A stretch of DNA of 64,000 nucleotides from Rhinopithecimicrobium faecis (GTDB taxonomy: Bacteria > Bacteroidota > Bacteroidia > Sphingobacteriales > Sphingobacteriaceae): NCBI GenBank assembly GCA_017942165.1, contig JAGKSB010000002.1, positions 273,873 to 337,872 of the forward strand, read 5' to 3'. Position numbers and translations under genes: made by a program. How positions within the stretch are numbered: position 1 is the first letter of the stretch; each line of letters opens with the position of its first letter. Of this stretch, positions 35,141 through 43,189 are shown in pieces. The notes beneath the pieces were generated by a model. That model had not been told where the DNA came from and ran no database searches. It saw nothing but the letters and a program-made list of their open reading frames with translations.

Positions 35141-35911
35141 TTATTTATTCACAAGCTTCACATACTCTTCTACCGCCATAGTCATACTTGGGGCTTTAGG
35201 AGTGGGAGCTGGAATATCTAATATCAATCCATGCTCTAATAACGCTTGCTGTGTACTGGAGCCAAAGGCTGCAATACGCGTATTATTTTGTTTGAAGTCA
35301 GGAAAATTATCGTATAAAGACTGTACAGAGGAAGGCGAGAAAAATACGATTACATCGTAGAATACTTCAGCTAAATCTGAGAGGTCTGAGACCACAGTAC
35401 GGAATAACACCGCAGGGGTGAAATTATAACCATTTTCCGTCAGCCAACTTTGAGCTTCCTCATTAGCGACATCCGAACAAGGGTAAATAAAATTCTCCTT
35501 AGTATGTTTTTTCAGCACTTCTTCTAAATCCTTTGCCGTCTGTTTTCCAAAGAAAATCTTACGTTTGCGATACTGAATATATTTCTGTAAGTATAGAGCG
35601 ATAGTTTCAGAAATACAGAAGTACTTCATATCCGCCGAAACTTCGAAGCGCATCTCTTCGCAAATGCGAAAGAAATGATCAACGGCATTCCTAGAGGAAA
35701 AAATTACGGCAGTAAAATCCGCAAGATTTAATTTATCTTTCCTAACCTCCCGTGCAGGGATCCCCTCCACATGAATAAATCCACGAAAATCCAACTTTAA
35801 ATTATACTTCTGTGCTAATGCAAAGTATGGAGATTTATCATTTTCAGGTTTTGGTAAAGTAACTAATATACTTTTTACTTTTTTTGCTCTTTCTACGTCC
35901 GAAGTTTGCAT
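35141..35911 (-). CDS. hemD: Uroporphyrinogen-III synthase
   Basis: Cyclises hydroxymethylbilane to uroporphyrinogen III in haem synthesis. 256 residues, with two similar HemD lobes: VKSILVTLPKPENDKSPYFA at the N-terminus, FSSRNAVDHFF in the first lobe, and VIVFFSPSSVQSLYDNF plus IAAFGSSTQQALLEHG in the second. The sequence of this family is weakly conserved but these positions are. It lies 12 bp downstream of the DUF4271 gene, an association I recall from other Bacteroidota. No other haem gene is in the window. Confidence 0.88.
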   Translation of the reverse strand: MQTSDVERAKKVKSILVTLPKPENDKSPYFALAQKYNLKLDFRGFIHVEGIPAREVRKDKLNLADFTAVIFSSRNAVDHFFRICEEMRFEVSADMKYFCISETIALYLQKYIQYRKRKIFFGKQTAKDLEEVLKKHTKENFIYPCSDVANEEAQSWLTENGYNFTPAVLFRTVVSDLSDLAEVFYDVIVFFSPSSVQSLYDNFPDFKQNNTRIAAFGSSTQQALLEHGLILDIPAPTPKAPSMTMAVEEYVKLVNK

Positions 35912-35923
35912 ATGGTATTGGTA

Positions 35924-36892
35924 TTATCTAAGTAATCGTACTAAAATCAAAATTGGTGCGATTTCGAGACAGCAAAGATACAGAATTAAATAAAAAATTG
36001 AAAATTTGTAGTGACCAAAAAGATTATATCCAGCTTTTAAAAAGCGGAATAAGAATAATAATACAATTAAAACAATCGCTATAAGATAGATATAGTATGT
36101 CTGATTGACTGCAAATAAACTTATTAATAAAATTGCTGGAATAAGAATTAACAGGGAATTAAAATATACTAAATATAATATCGTAACATACTCTCTAACC
36201 AATTTCTGTATTTCAAAGACAAAAGCGATAAAGCGAATAAAGCCTATTTTTAAGGCAAATAGAAATCCTACGGCTAAAGAAACCTTGAGATATAAGGCTA
36301 TTTCAAGGTAGTGTAGCTCCTGCCTAATATACCCATAGAATAGGCATATAAATAGCCCTAAGGAAAAGCTAAAGACGATATAGAGCAGTATAAAAGACCA
36401 AGAAGTCAGGATTGTATCCTCCTTACTAACCTGCACCAGCAGTCGGTCATTGAAATAAGCTTGTAAGATTAATTGGAAATCTGCGGCGAAGAAATAGCGT
36501 ATTATAGCTAACGTTAAGATCAAGCTCAACACCGAGAAGATTAACCAGGATTCCCTATACTCCTTCGGGTAGCCCACAAAACGTTGTTTCTCTTGCTTCT
36601 TCTCCAAAGAATTGACAAAATGAACCCAACGCATAAAATTGCCGTCCGAAACAATTAAAGAATCGCGAATTTCAGCGATTAGCTGATTCGGTCGATTGGG
36701 ATCGGGAAAAATATAGCGACGACTTTCAGCCAATGCCTCCTGCTGCGCCTGCAGCAAAGCCACAGAGTCCACCTGTATTAGGGAGTCGCCAGTAAAAGTC
36801 GCCGGCAAAGGTCGCTCCTGCGCATTTAAATAGGGCATAAAACCCAGAAAGAGGAGCAGGAAAACTTGAATAAGGCGACTATAGAAAGGCAT
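35924..36892 (-). CDS. DUF4271 integral membrane protein
   Basis: 322-residue protein. A signal peptide or first helix (LIQVFLLLFLGFMPYLNAQ) is followed by a short soluble part (about 25-115). About seven hydrophobic segments follow, from LIFSVLSLILTLAIIRYFFA to the C-terminus IAPILILVRLLR. The family is found in Bacteroidota and has no known function. Its tight link to hemD suggests a role near haem or envelope metabolism, but that is inference. Confidence 0.85.
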   Translation of the reverse strand: MPFYSRLIQVFLLLFLGFMPYLNAQERPLPATFTGDSLIQVDSVALLQAQQEALAESRRYIFPDPNRPNQLIAEIRDSLIVSDGNFMRWVHFVNSLEKKQEKQRFVGYPKEYRESWLIFSVLSLILTLAIIRYFFAADFQLILQAYFNDRLLVQVSKEDTILTSWSFILLYIVFSFSLGLFICLFYGYIRQELHYLEIALYLKVSLAVGFLFALKIGFIRFIAFVFEIQKLVREYVTILYLVYFNSLLILIPAILLISLFAVNQTYYIYLIAIVLIVLLFLFRFLKAGYNLFGHYKFSIFYLILYLCCLEIAPILILVRLLR

Positions 36893-36943
36893 AAAGATGT
36901 AGAAAATTCGAGCGTTTATTAAAATATTGATTTAGCGACTAAT

Positions 36944-37480
36944 TTAAGCAGGAACATTTTTGTAAATGTCCTTAAGGTTACGCCATTTACCATCCAAATC
37001 TAAGCCATAGCCTACGACAAACTCCCGCGAAATTTCAAAGCCTACATACGTTAACATGGGAAATTCAAACTCCACGCATGTCGGCTTCACCAACAAGCTT
37101 GCGATTTGAATAGAGCGCGCACCAACATGTGATAAAGCATCCAACGTATGCATTAAAGACTTCCCAGTATCCACAATATCTTCAACAATAATAATATCGC
37201 GATCCTTTAAGTCAATGCCGACACCTATAAGCTCAGTTATTGCGGCTTGATTGGTTCCTTCGTAGGATGCTAATTTTACAAAACTCATCTCACAGGGAAC
37301 GGTAATTTCCTTCATTAAATCAGCCATAAACATAAAGCAACCATTTAACACCCCAATAAATACGGGCGTCTTATCGCTATATGCCAGATTAATTTCTGCC
37401 GCCAATGAGTTAACACGCTGCTGAATCTCAGCAGAAGTCAACATAATTTCGAATTTCAATTCTCCAATTTGCATATTCAT
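36944..37480 (-). CDS. hpt: Hypoxanthine phosphoribosyltransferase
   Basis: Purine salvage: joins hypoxanthine or guanine to PRPP. The PRPP-binding motif is DIIIVEDIVDTGKSLMHTL, with GVLNGCFMFMADLM and VGFEISREFVVGYGLD as the other family regions. 178 residues is normal. The ATG at 37480 is used; another ATG two codons in (37474) is also plausible. It follows the GT51 gene in the same direction but has a -7 element candidate of its own. Confidence 0.94.
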   Translation of the reverse strand: MNMQIGELKFEIMLTSAEIQQRVNSLAAEINLAYSDKTPVFIGVLNGCFMFMADLMKEITVPCEMSFVKLASYEGTNQAAITELIGVGIDLKDRDIIIVEDIVDTGKSLMHTLDALSHVGARSIQIASLLVKPTCVEFEFPMLTYVGFEISREFVVGYGLDLDGKWRNLKDIYKNVPA

Positions 37481-37533
37481 TCTTTTTCTACGAGAGCCCG
37501 TACGATGACGCCGTTAACCCCCGCTATTTGGGG

Positions 37534-37541
37534 CAAATATA
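37534..37541 (-). promoter_or_regulatory. -7 element for hpt
   Basis: TATATTTG on the minus strand matches TAnnTTTG, 53 bp before the start codon. Confidence 0.35.
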
Positions 37542-37547
37542 CCTCTT

Positions 37548-39545
37548 TTAATTATCTTCTATTGCTATTTCTTCTTCCTGTGGCAACAGCAAATCTAAGC
37601 TGTCTAATTGAATAGCAGGCCCTATAGGGCGTAAATGAGGCTGCAATTGCACCTGATAAAACCCATAATTTGCCTGCGTACTATCGGCTGCAATCTGTCC
37701 TGTTTTCAATAAAATATTTCCATAGATATTGAAATAACGCAACATCGTAGGTTTGAGGTGCCCTGTATAATCAAAGGCATAAAGGCCTTTCTTAGGTCTA
37801 GGGACAATGCTTGAAAGAAAGATAGACTCGCCGAGTGTAAGATCTGCAGGGCGCTTACCAAAATAATAACGCGCAGCTTCCGTAATGCCGTATATATTTT
37901 TACCCCATTCAATAACATTTAAATAGACTTCATACATCCGATTTTTTGATACTTGCTGAGAGCGCTCCATAAGCCATACCAGGATAATCTCCTCCACCTT
38001 ACGTACGACAGTTTTATTTCTATTTAAGAATACATTCTTTACAAGCTGCATAGAAATCGTACTTGCTCCGCGCTTAAATCTCTTTTCCTTAACGTTCGTA
38101 GCAATAGAAAGCCTAAAGGCCTCCTCCTCAAATCCATTATGACGCATAAAAAAAGGATCCTCAGCGTTGAGCACAGAAATACGCATTTCCCGAGAAATCT
38201 GATTTAGGGGCGTATAATTGGGGTTAGAAGGGGACACATTAATTGTACGCACTAACTGATCCCCATCATAAGCTTGGTACTCAAAAGGACCATTTAATTT
38301 ATTGACATCAGCCTTTCCCCAACGTACAATTTTGAGGTCCGCATCATCCATCTTTGAGGTAAATATCAATGCATCAGGCTTATCAATATCCATCGCAAAA
38401 TCTAAGTCATACTTAATATTTCCTGCTACTTGGATATCCTCTAAAGATTCAAATAACCCTTGAGGAATCGCATCGAAAAATGTCTGTGCAGGGATTTTAT
38501 TGGTATGTAGCCCTAGTGCAATACGCTTTTCTGGGCCATGTGTATACTGTAAATAGGGATGGCACTCAAAGTCCTTCACCTTTAGGACCGTTTCATCAGC
38601 TATTTCTATAGACGTAGCGCCAATATTTAGAAGACCTGCCATCCGCATGGAAGGGATGAGGATATCGCGTTCCGAAAGGCGCCAATGGTTGACTACAAGA
38701 TTGGAGAATTGCCACTCCCCAGCTAGCTCCAAGAGCTTCTTATTAGGTCTTTTTACACGCTGCAAATCAAACTCCGCGAATTCAAACTGCACTTTAAGGC
38801 CAAATTTACGTCTTAAGAGAGGAAGCTCGACATTCTTGTTGTCAGCAGCCAGCCTCAGGCGCAGTTGATTTTTATCCGGATTGACATGTCCTTCAATTTC
38901 CCACTTTGCCTCCTGCTCATTTAAGATAATCGTCGTCCTGATATCCCCAGACTCAATTTTTGTATGAGGCAAAGCAATCTTTTGAAAGGTGCTATCATCT
39001 TCGTAAGAAACATCAAAGTTATTCATCTCCATATCCGAAGGGATATTAAAGAATACTGTTTCCAGCATACGGTTGGCCAGCGCCGCGTAATTAGTCTCCT
39101 GCGGGGTATCTGTCGCTTGCTTCTCCTTTTTCTTCAGTAGGAAATCATAGTTGCGAAGACTGTCTCTTTTTATAAAAGTAATCGCGCCACGTTCCAAGTT
39201 AAGCTGCCCAATCTTGACATCCCCAAAAAGTAGAGGTGTCAGCCTGACAGAAACATTGAGTTGCTGAATTTCCGCGATAGTAGGTCGATTCAGCGGCACC
39301 AACTGAATATTGTTGAATGCTACCGTAGTCAAGTTTTTAAAGGAATAGCTGCCGATAAGTAAGTCGACATCATAAGCTGTTCGCAGCTTCGCTTTAGCGC
39401 GTTGAATAGCACGCTCTAAGAGTACTTCTCGCTTGGAGTAGCCATAGCCCCCAAGCGCTATAAATATCAAAAAGATACTACCTGCAATTAATGCGGCCCA
39501 TTTCTTTTGCTTGATCGTAATTTGCTGAAATACGTTTTTAAACAT
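37548..39545 (-). CDS. Glycosyltransferase-51 protein with AsmA-like N-terminal region
   Basis: 665 residues. An N-terminal membrane helix (WAALIAGSIFLIFIALGGYG) is followed by about 400 residues that look like the beta-rich AsmA/YhdP repeats (for example FKNLTTVAFNNIQLVPL and IADETVLKVKDFECHPYLQY). A GT51 peptidoglycan transglycosylase domain covers about 450-640, with the catalytic Glu E462 in NAEDPFFMRHNGF and RGASTISMQLVKN. No transpeptidase domain is present. It should polymerise lipid II. The large front half is unlike MtgA or class A PBPs and its role is unclear. Confidence 0.85.
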   Translation of the reverse strand: MFKNVFQQITIKQKKWAALIAGSIFLIFIALGGYGYSKREVLLERAIQRAKAKLRTAYDVDLLIGSYSFKNLTTVAFNNIQLVPLNRPTIAEIQQLNVSVRLTPLLFGDVKIGQLNLERGAITFIKRDSLRNYDFLLKKKEKQATDTPQETNYAALANRMLETVFFNIPSDMEMNNFDVSYEDDSTFQKIALPHTKIESGDIRTTIILNEQEAKWEIEGHVNPDKNQLRLRLAADNKNVELPLLRRKFGLKVQFEFAEFDLQRVKRPNKKLLELAGEWQFSNLVVNHWRLSERDILIPSMRMAGLLNIGATSIEIADETVLKVKDFECHPYLQYTHGPEKRIALGLHTNKIPAQTFFDAIPQGLFESLEDIQVAGNIKYDLDFAMDIDKPDALIFTSKMDDADLKIVRWGKADVNKLNGPFEYQAYDGDQLVRTINVSPSNPNYTPLNQISREMRISVLNAEDPFFMRHNGFEEEAFRLSIATNVKEKRFKRGASTISMQLVKNVFLNRNKTVVRKVEEIILVWLMERSQQVSKNRMYEVYLNVIEWGKNIYGITEAARYYFGKRPADLTLGESIFLSSIVPRPKKGLYAFDYTGHLKPTMLRYFNIYGNILLKTGQIAADSTQANYGFYQVQLQPHLRPIGPAIQLDSLDLLLPQEEEIAIEDN

Positions 39546-39633
39546 CTGTATATGTTACCGTAAAATATAGTGTAAAATTACGTGTAAATATCATTAAAAA
39601 CATATAAATGACAAGATTATCTTTCGCTTTCCT

Positions 39634-39641
39634 TATTTTTG
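39634..39641 (+). promoter_or_regulatory. -7 element for mrp
   Basis: TATTTTTG matches TAnnTTTG, 25 bp before the ATG at 39667. No clear -33 box. Confidence 0.4.
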
Positions 39642-39666
39642 TAAAAATTAATTGCAAACAACCTCC

Positions 39667-40737
39667 ATGATAACAAAAGAACAGGTGCTAAATGCATTAT
39701 CCTATGTGGAAGAGCCAGATTTGAAAAAAGATTTGGTCACCTTAAACATGGTACAAAATATAGAAATTACGGAAGAGCAAGTTGCTTTCGACGTAATTCT
39801 CACCACACCAGCATGCCCCTTAAAAGATCATATTGAGCATGCTTGTAGAAATGCCATTAAGCATTTTGTAGATAAAGACATTGCCGTAGCGATTAACATG
39901 ACCGCACGCGTGACCGGTAAAGAAGGTGCCCGTGTAGACAGCATTAAGAATATCATCTTAGTATCTTCAGGTAAAGGTGGGGTAGGGAAATCGACTGTTG
40001 CCGCGAATATTGCCTTAGCTTTAGCGGAAACAGGTGCCAAGACAGGTCTCTTAGATGCTGATATCTATGGCCCTTCACTGCCCATTATGTTTGGCTTAGA
40101 AGGTGCAAAACCAGCCTCAGTAACCCTAGAAAATGGCGAAACGAAAATTGTACCTATTGAAAAATTTGGTATTAAGTTGCTTTCTATCGGTTTCTTCACG
40201 GATCCCAACCAACCTATTCCATGGCGTGGACCAATGGCTACTTCGGCGATCAAACAACTCTTTAATGATACCAACTGGGGTGATTTAGATTATCTTATCG
40301 TAGATATGCCTCCTGGAACAGGCGATATACATATTACCGTTTCACAAAACTTCCCAATCTCAGGGGCTGTGATTGTAACCACACCGCAGCAAGTGGCTTT
40401 AGCGGATGCTGTAAAAGGAATAGGCATGTTCTTAATGGAATCTATAAATATTCCATTATTAGGAATTGTAGAGAATATGGCCTACTTCACACCGGCAGAA
40501 TTACCGGAAAACAAATATTATATCTTTGGTAAAGATGGCGGAAAGCGTCTAGCTGAGGAATATAAAACTCCGTTCTTAGGGGAAATTCCATTGCTTAAAG
40601 GAATCTCTGATGCGGGAGATAATGGCTACCCAATTGTTACGGATGCGGAGAGTCCCGTTGCCCAAGCTTTCTTAACGATAGCCCAACGTGTCGCTCAGGA
40701 GCTTTCCATCATTCAAGCAAAAAATAACGAAGCATAA
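39667..40737 (+). CDS. mrp: Mrp/ApbC-family Fe-S carrier ATPase
   Basis: P-loop ATPase that carries or loads Fe-S clusters. The N-terminal MIP18/DUF59 domain (about 1-80) is followed by the deviant Walker A SGKGGVGKST at 101-110 and by LDADIYGPSLP. The CxxC that bridges the Fe-S cluster in E. coli-type Mrp is absent: the corresponding segment reads VENMAYFTPAELPENKYY. The open frame extends five codons upstream from a TTG, but the ATG at 39667 is the natural start (MITKEQVLNAL). 356 residues. Single gene between a promoter and a terminator. Confidence 0.92.
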   Translation: MITKEQVLNALSYVEEPDLKKDLVTLNMVQNIEITEEQVAFDVILTTPACPLKDHIEHACRNAIKHFVDKDIAVAINMTARVTGKEGARVDSIKNIILVSSGKGGVGKSTVAANIALALAETGAKTGLLDADIYGPSLPIMFGLEGAKPASVTLENGETKIVPIEKFGIKLLSIGFFTDPNQPIPWRGPMATSAIKQLFNDTNWGDLDYLIVDMPPGTGDIHITVSQNFPISGAVIVTTPQQVALADAVKGIGMFLMESINIPLLGIVENMAYFTPAELPENKYYIFGKDGGKRLAEEYKTPFLGEIPLLKGISDAGDNGYPIVTDAESPVAQAFLTIAQRVAQELSIIQAKNNEA

Positions 40738-40767
40738 AAATAAGTATACATATAAGTAAATATGCTT

Positions 40768-40803
40768 AAAAAGGCCTTCTAGAGATCTCTAGAAGGCCTT
40801 TTA
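40768..40803. terminator. Bidirectional terminator, mrp / xth
   Basis: Perfect 17-bp inverted repeat AAAAGGCCTTCTAGAGA with its complement, T runs on both strands, between convergent genes. Confidence 0.9.
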
Positions 40804-40824
40804 TATACAAGCGTAGCGCCAGGG

Positions 40825-41589
40825 CTAAATAATTTCCGTCATAACAGGACAGTGGTCCGAATGCACGGCTTGATTTAGAATCTGTGCCTGCTTAATACGT
40901 GATTCCAAAGGTTTAGACACCATATTATAATCGATTCTCCAGCCTAAATTCTTTGCTCTAGACCCCGCACGATAGGACCACCAGGTATAGTTATGTGGCT
41001 CAGGATTCATATGTCTAAAAGAGTCTACATAGCCCGAATTTATAAAATTCTCCATCCATTCACGCTCTTTCGGCAGGAAGCCTGAAGTATTCGCATTAGA
41101 CTTTGGGTTATGAATATCTATCGCACGGTGACAGATATTATAATCTCCGCAAACGACTAAATTAGGCTTTTCAAGCAACAGCTTGTCTGAATAGTCCTGA
41201 AAGTCTGCTAAGTAGCGGTATTTAAAATCCTGACGCACATCTCCAGTTGTTCCTGAAGGAAAATAGGTGCTGATCACAGAAAGATCCTCAAAGTCAGCAC
41301 GAATAATGCGTCCTTCAAAGTCATAATCTTCATGACCACATCCGTAAGCGACATGTGTGGGGCTGATACGTGTGAAAATAGCCGTTCCTGAATATCCTTT
41401 CTTCTGCGCAGGATACCAGTAATGCTCATAACCCATCGCTTCTAAAAGAGGGATTTCCAAAATCTGATCCGGCGTAGCTTTTATTTCTTGAAGACAGATT
41501 ACATCCGCATCCACTTCCTTTAGCCAGCCTAGCCAATCTTTCTTTATGGCTGCCCGTAGGCCATTTACGTTATAGGTAACTATTTTCAT
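40825..41589 (-). CDS. xth: Exodeoxyribonuclease III
   Basis: AP endonuclease and 3'-5' exonuclease of base-excision repair. 254 residues with the EEP-family motifs MKIVTYNVNGLRAAI, DVICLQEIKA (catalytic Glu), GDYNICHRAIDIHNP and SDHCPVM (catalytic His). It is the last gene of a four-gene minus-strand operon, 4 bp after the cyclophilin gene. Confidence 0.95.
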   Translation of the reverse strand: MKIVTYNVNGLRAAIKKDWLGWLKEVDADVICLQEIKATPDQILEIPLLEAMGYEHYWYPAQKKGYSGTAIFTRISPTHVAYGCGHEDYDFEGRIIRADFEDLSVISTYFPSGTTGDVRQDFKYRYLADFQDYSDKLLLEKPNLVVCGDYNICHRAIDIHNPKSNANTSGFLPKEREWMENFINSGYVDSFRHMNPEPHNYTWWSYRAGSRAKNLGWRIDYNMVSKPLESRIKQAQILNQAVHSDHCPVMTEII

Positions 41590-41593
41590 ACCA

Positions 41594-42301
41594 CTATTGT
41601 ATAAGCTTTCCAGCTTGAATTAACTTTTGTATTTTCTTTGCTTCGCCTTTGGAAAGGACGCGCATGCGTATAAATTGGTCTATTTCAGGACGGTCTAATT
41701 TATCTGTTCTTTCTGCAGCAATGGCATCTACGACCTGAAAGCCTGCTACCAATTCCCCGAATACGGTATAATTAAAGTCTAAATGGGGCGTTCCTCCAAC
41801 GCTGGTGTAGGCCTGACGTTGCTCCGCAGAGAAGGTACGTCCTTTCATACGTAATGTCTCTAAACTATCTAATCCCGCTTCGGAAAATACTTTTCCCTGC
41901 ACAAAATAGAATTGTGAGCCCGAGGATTCTTTCCCAGGATTGTCGTCACGAGCAGCACCTAGGGCACCTTTTTTATGAAATAAGCCGTCTTGAATTTCTG
42001 CAGGAATGGTATAATCAGGACCCCCATTCCCTAAGGCCTGACCGGAAAGAGCTCCTTTAGAGTCTGGATCGCCCCCTTGAATCATAAAATTAGCGATCAC
42101 CCGATGAAAAAGCTGTCCTTCAAAATATTTTCCCCGGATTAATTTAATAAAATTATCCCGATGCAAAGGCGTTTCATTATACAATTTAAAGAGGATCTTA
42201 CCTTTATTTGTTGTCAGCTCTACAAACTTCACCTCTGGCGCTTTAGCCCAAAGGGAAAAGCTACAAAGCACTAATATACATAAACTTAAAAAACGTTTCA
42301 T
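41594..42301 (-). CDS. Exported cyclophilin-type peptidyl-prolyl isomerase
   Basis: Catalyses proline cis-trans isomerisation in the periplasm. A signal peptide lies at 1-20 (LSLCILVLCSFSLWAKA). The cyclophilin domain has FKLYNETPLHRDNFIKL, FHRVIANFMIQGGDP, ESSGSQFYFVQG and FGELVAGFQVVDAI, which retain the catalytic Arg and the QGG and QF contacts. 235 residues. It lies 2 bp downstream of the gene for an unknown protein and 4 bp before xth. Confidence 0.93.
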   Translation of the reverse strand: MKRFLSLCILVLCSFSLWAKAPEVKFVELTTNKGKILFKLYNETPLHRDNFIKLIRGKYFEGQLFHRVIANFMIQGGDPDSKGALSGQALGNGGPDYTIPAEIQDGLFHKKGALGAARDDNPGKESSGSQFYFVQGKVFSEAGLDSLETLRMKGRTFSAEQRQAYTSVGGTPHLDFNYTVFGELVAGFQVVDAIAAERTDKLDRPEIDQFIRMRVLSKGEAKKIQKLIQAGKLIQ

Positions 42302-42303
42302 AC

Positions 42304-42645
42304 TTAACTCTGCTGTTCGAAATAATCAATAATCAAAGATTTCATAATTAATTCCTGTTCCAATATGGTGTAATTAGGAATTGCCTGTATAAGATTCCAA
42401 TGTGGCCAACCGTCTTGATCTACACCGGTTAACTCGTAGAAACCCATCGCCGAAAAGAGGCGACAAGTAGCGATATGCATCAACTCCTCTTTCTCTCTTT
42501 TGGAAAATTTCAACGGACCTTTTCCTAATTCTTGTACACCAATTAAAAAGAGGAATACTTTCATATCGGGAATATCCATATCAAAGGACTCGGCAATCTG
42601 ATGCTGCAATTCCACCCATTTTATATTTACTTCTGCTGCTTTCAT
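42304..42645 (-). CDS. Conserved protein of unknown function
   Basis: 113 residues, starting MKAAEVNIKWVELQHQI; a TTG at 42678 would extend the frame by 11 codons but the ATG at 42645 is preferred. It is a soluble, mostly helical protein (FSKREKEELMHIATCRLFSAMGF, shortened here as KREKEELMHIATCRL). No family recognised. It lies between a tyrosine phosphatase gene and a cyclophilin gene with short gaps, so it is part of that operon. Confidence 0.75.
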   Translation of the reverse strand: MKAAEVNIKWVELQHQIAESFDMDIPDMKVFLFLIGVQELGKGPLKFSKREKEELMHIATCRLFSAMGFYELTGVDQDGWPHWNLIQAIPNYTILEQELIMKSLIIDYFEQQS

Positions 42646-42684
42646 ATCTGGGCTAAAGATACACAATTCAGGAAGCAAGTTTTA

Positions 42685-43125
42685 TCAGCTTTTGGCAAGA
42701 GTTTCGATTAATTCCTCACAACGCTTAGCGACCATCTTAAAGACAGGCTCAAAAAGAGATTCATCAAAATAAGGATCAGGCACAATACCATCCGCTAGGA
42801 ATAAGGAAACTTTAGCTTTTTGTGCTTCCGATAAAGCCTGAGCGACGACATCTTTATAATTTGTGTGATCCATTACGAAAATATAATCGTACTGATCAAA
42901 TAAAGCAGGTGTAAAAAACTGGGCACGCTGCTGACCAATAGCAACGCCATATTTCTTGGCTACAGCAATGGAACGTGGATCTGGAGCATGTCCAATATGC
43001 CAATCTCCTGTTCCTGCAGAATCTACTTCCCAGCCTAATTGCTTCTTATCGGATAAATCCTGTAATATGCCATGAGCTAAAGGGGAACGGCATATATTTC
43101 CTAAACAAACCATTAATATTTTCAT
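42685..43125 (-). CDS. Low-molecular-weight protein-tyrosine phosphatase
   Basis: 146 residues. The P-loop is C7 to R13 with S14 in VCLGNICRSPLA, and the general-acid Asp lies in VPDPYFDE. It dephosphorylates phosphotyrosine in proteins; partners are unknown, and no capsule or tyrosine-kinase gene is adjacent. First gene of the phosphatase / unknown / cyclophilin / xth operon. Confidence 0.93.
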   Translation of the reverse strand: MKILMVCLGNICRSPLAHGILQDLSDKKQLGWEVDSAGTGDWHIGHAPDPRSIAVAKKYGVAIGQQRAQFFTPALFDQYDYIFVMDHTNYKDVVAQALSEAQKAKVSLFLADGIVPDPYFDESLFEPVFKMVAKRCEELIETLAKS

Positions 43126-43139
43126 AGGTCTAAAATAAC

Positions 43140-43170
43140 AAAAAAAGGGTTGCGCAAGCGCAACCCTTTA
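43140..43170 (-). terminator. Terminator after the DegP-type protease gene
   Basis: Stem AAAGGGTTGCGC/GCGCAACCCTTT followed by seven T on the minus strand, 20 bp after the stop. Confidence 0.92.
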
Positions 43171-43189
43171 AAAAGTTTATTTTCCAAAA

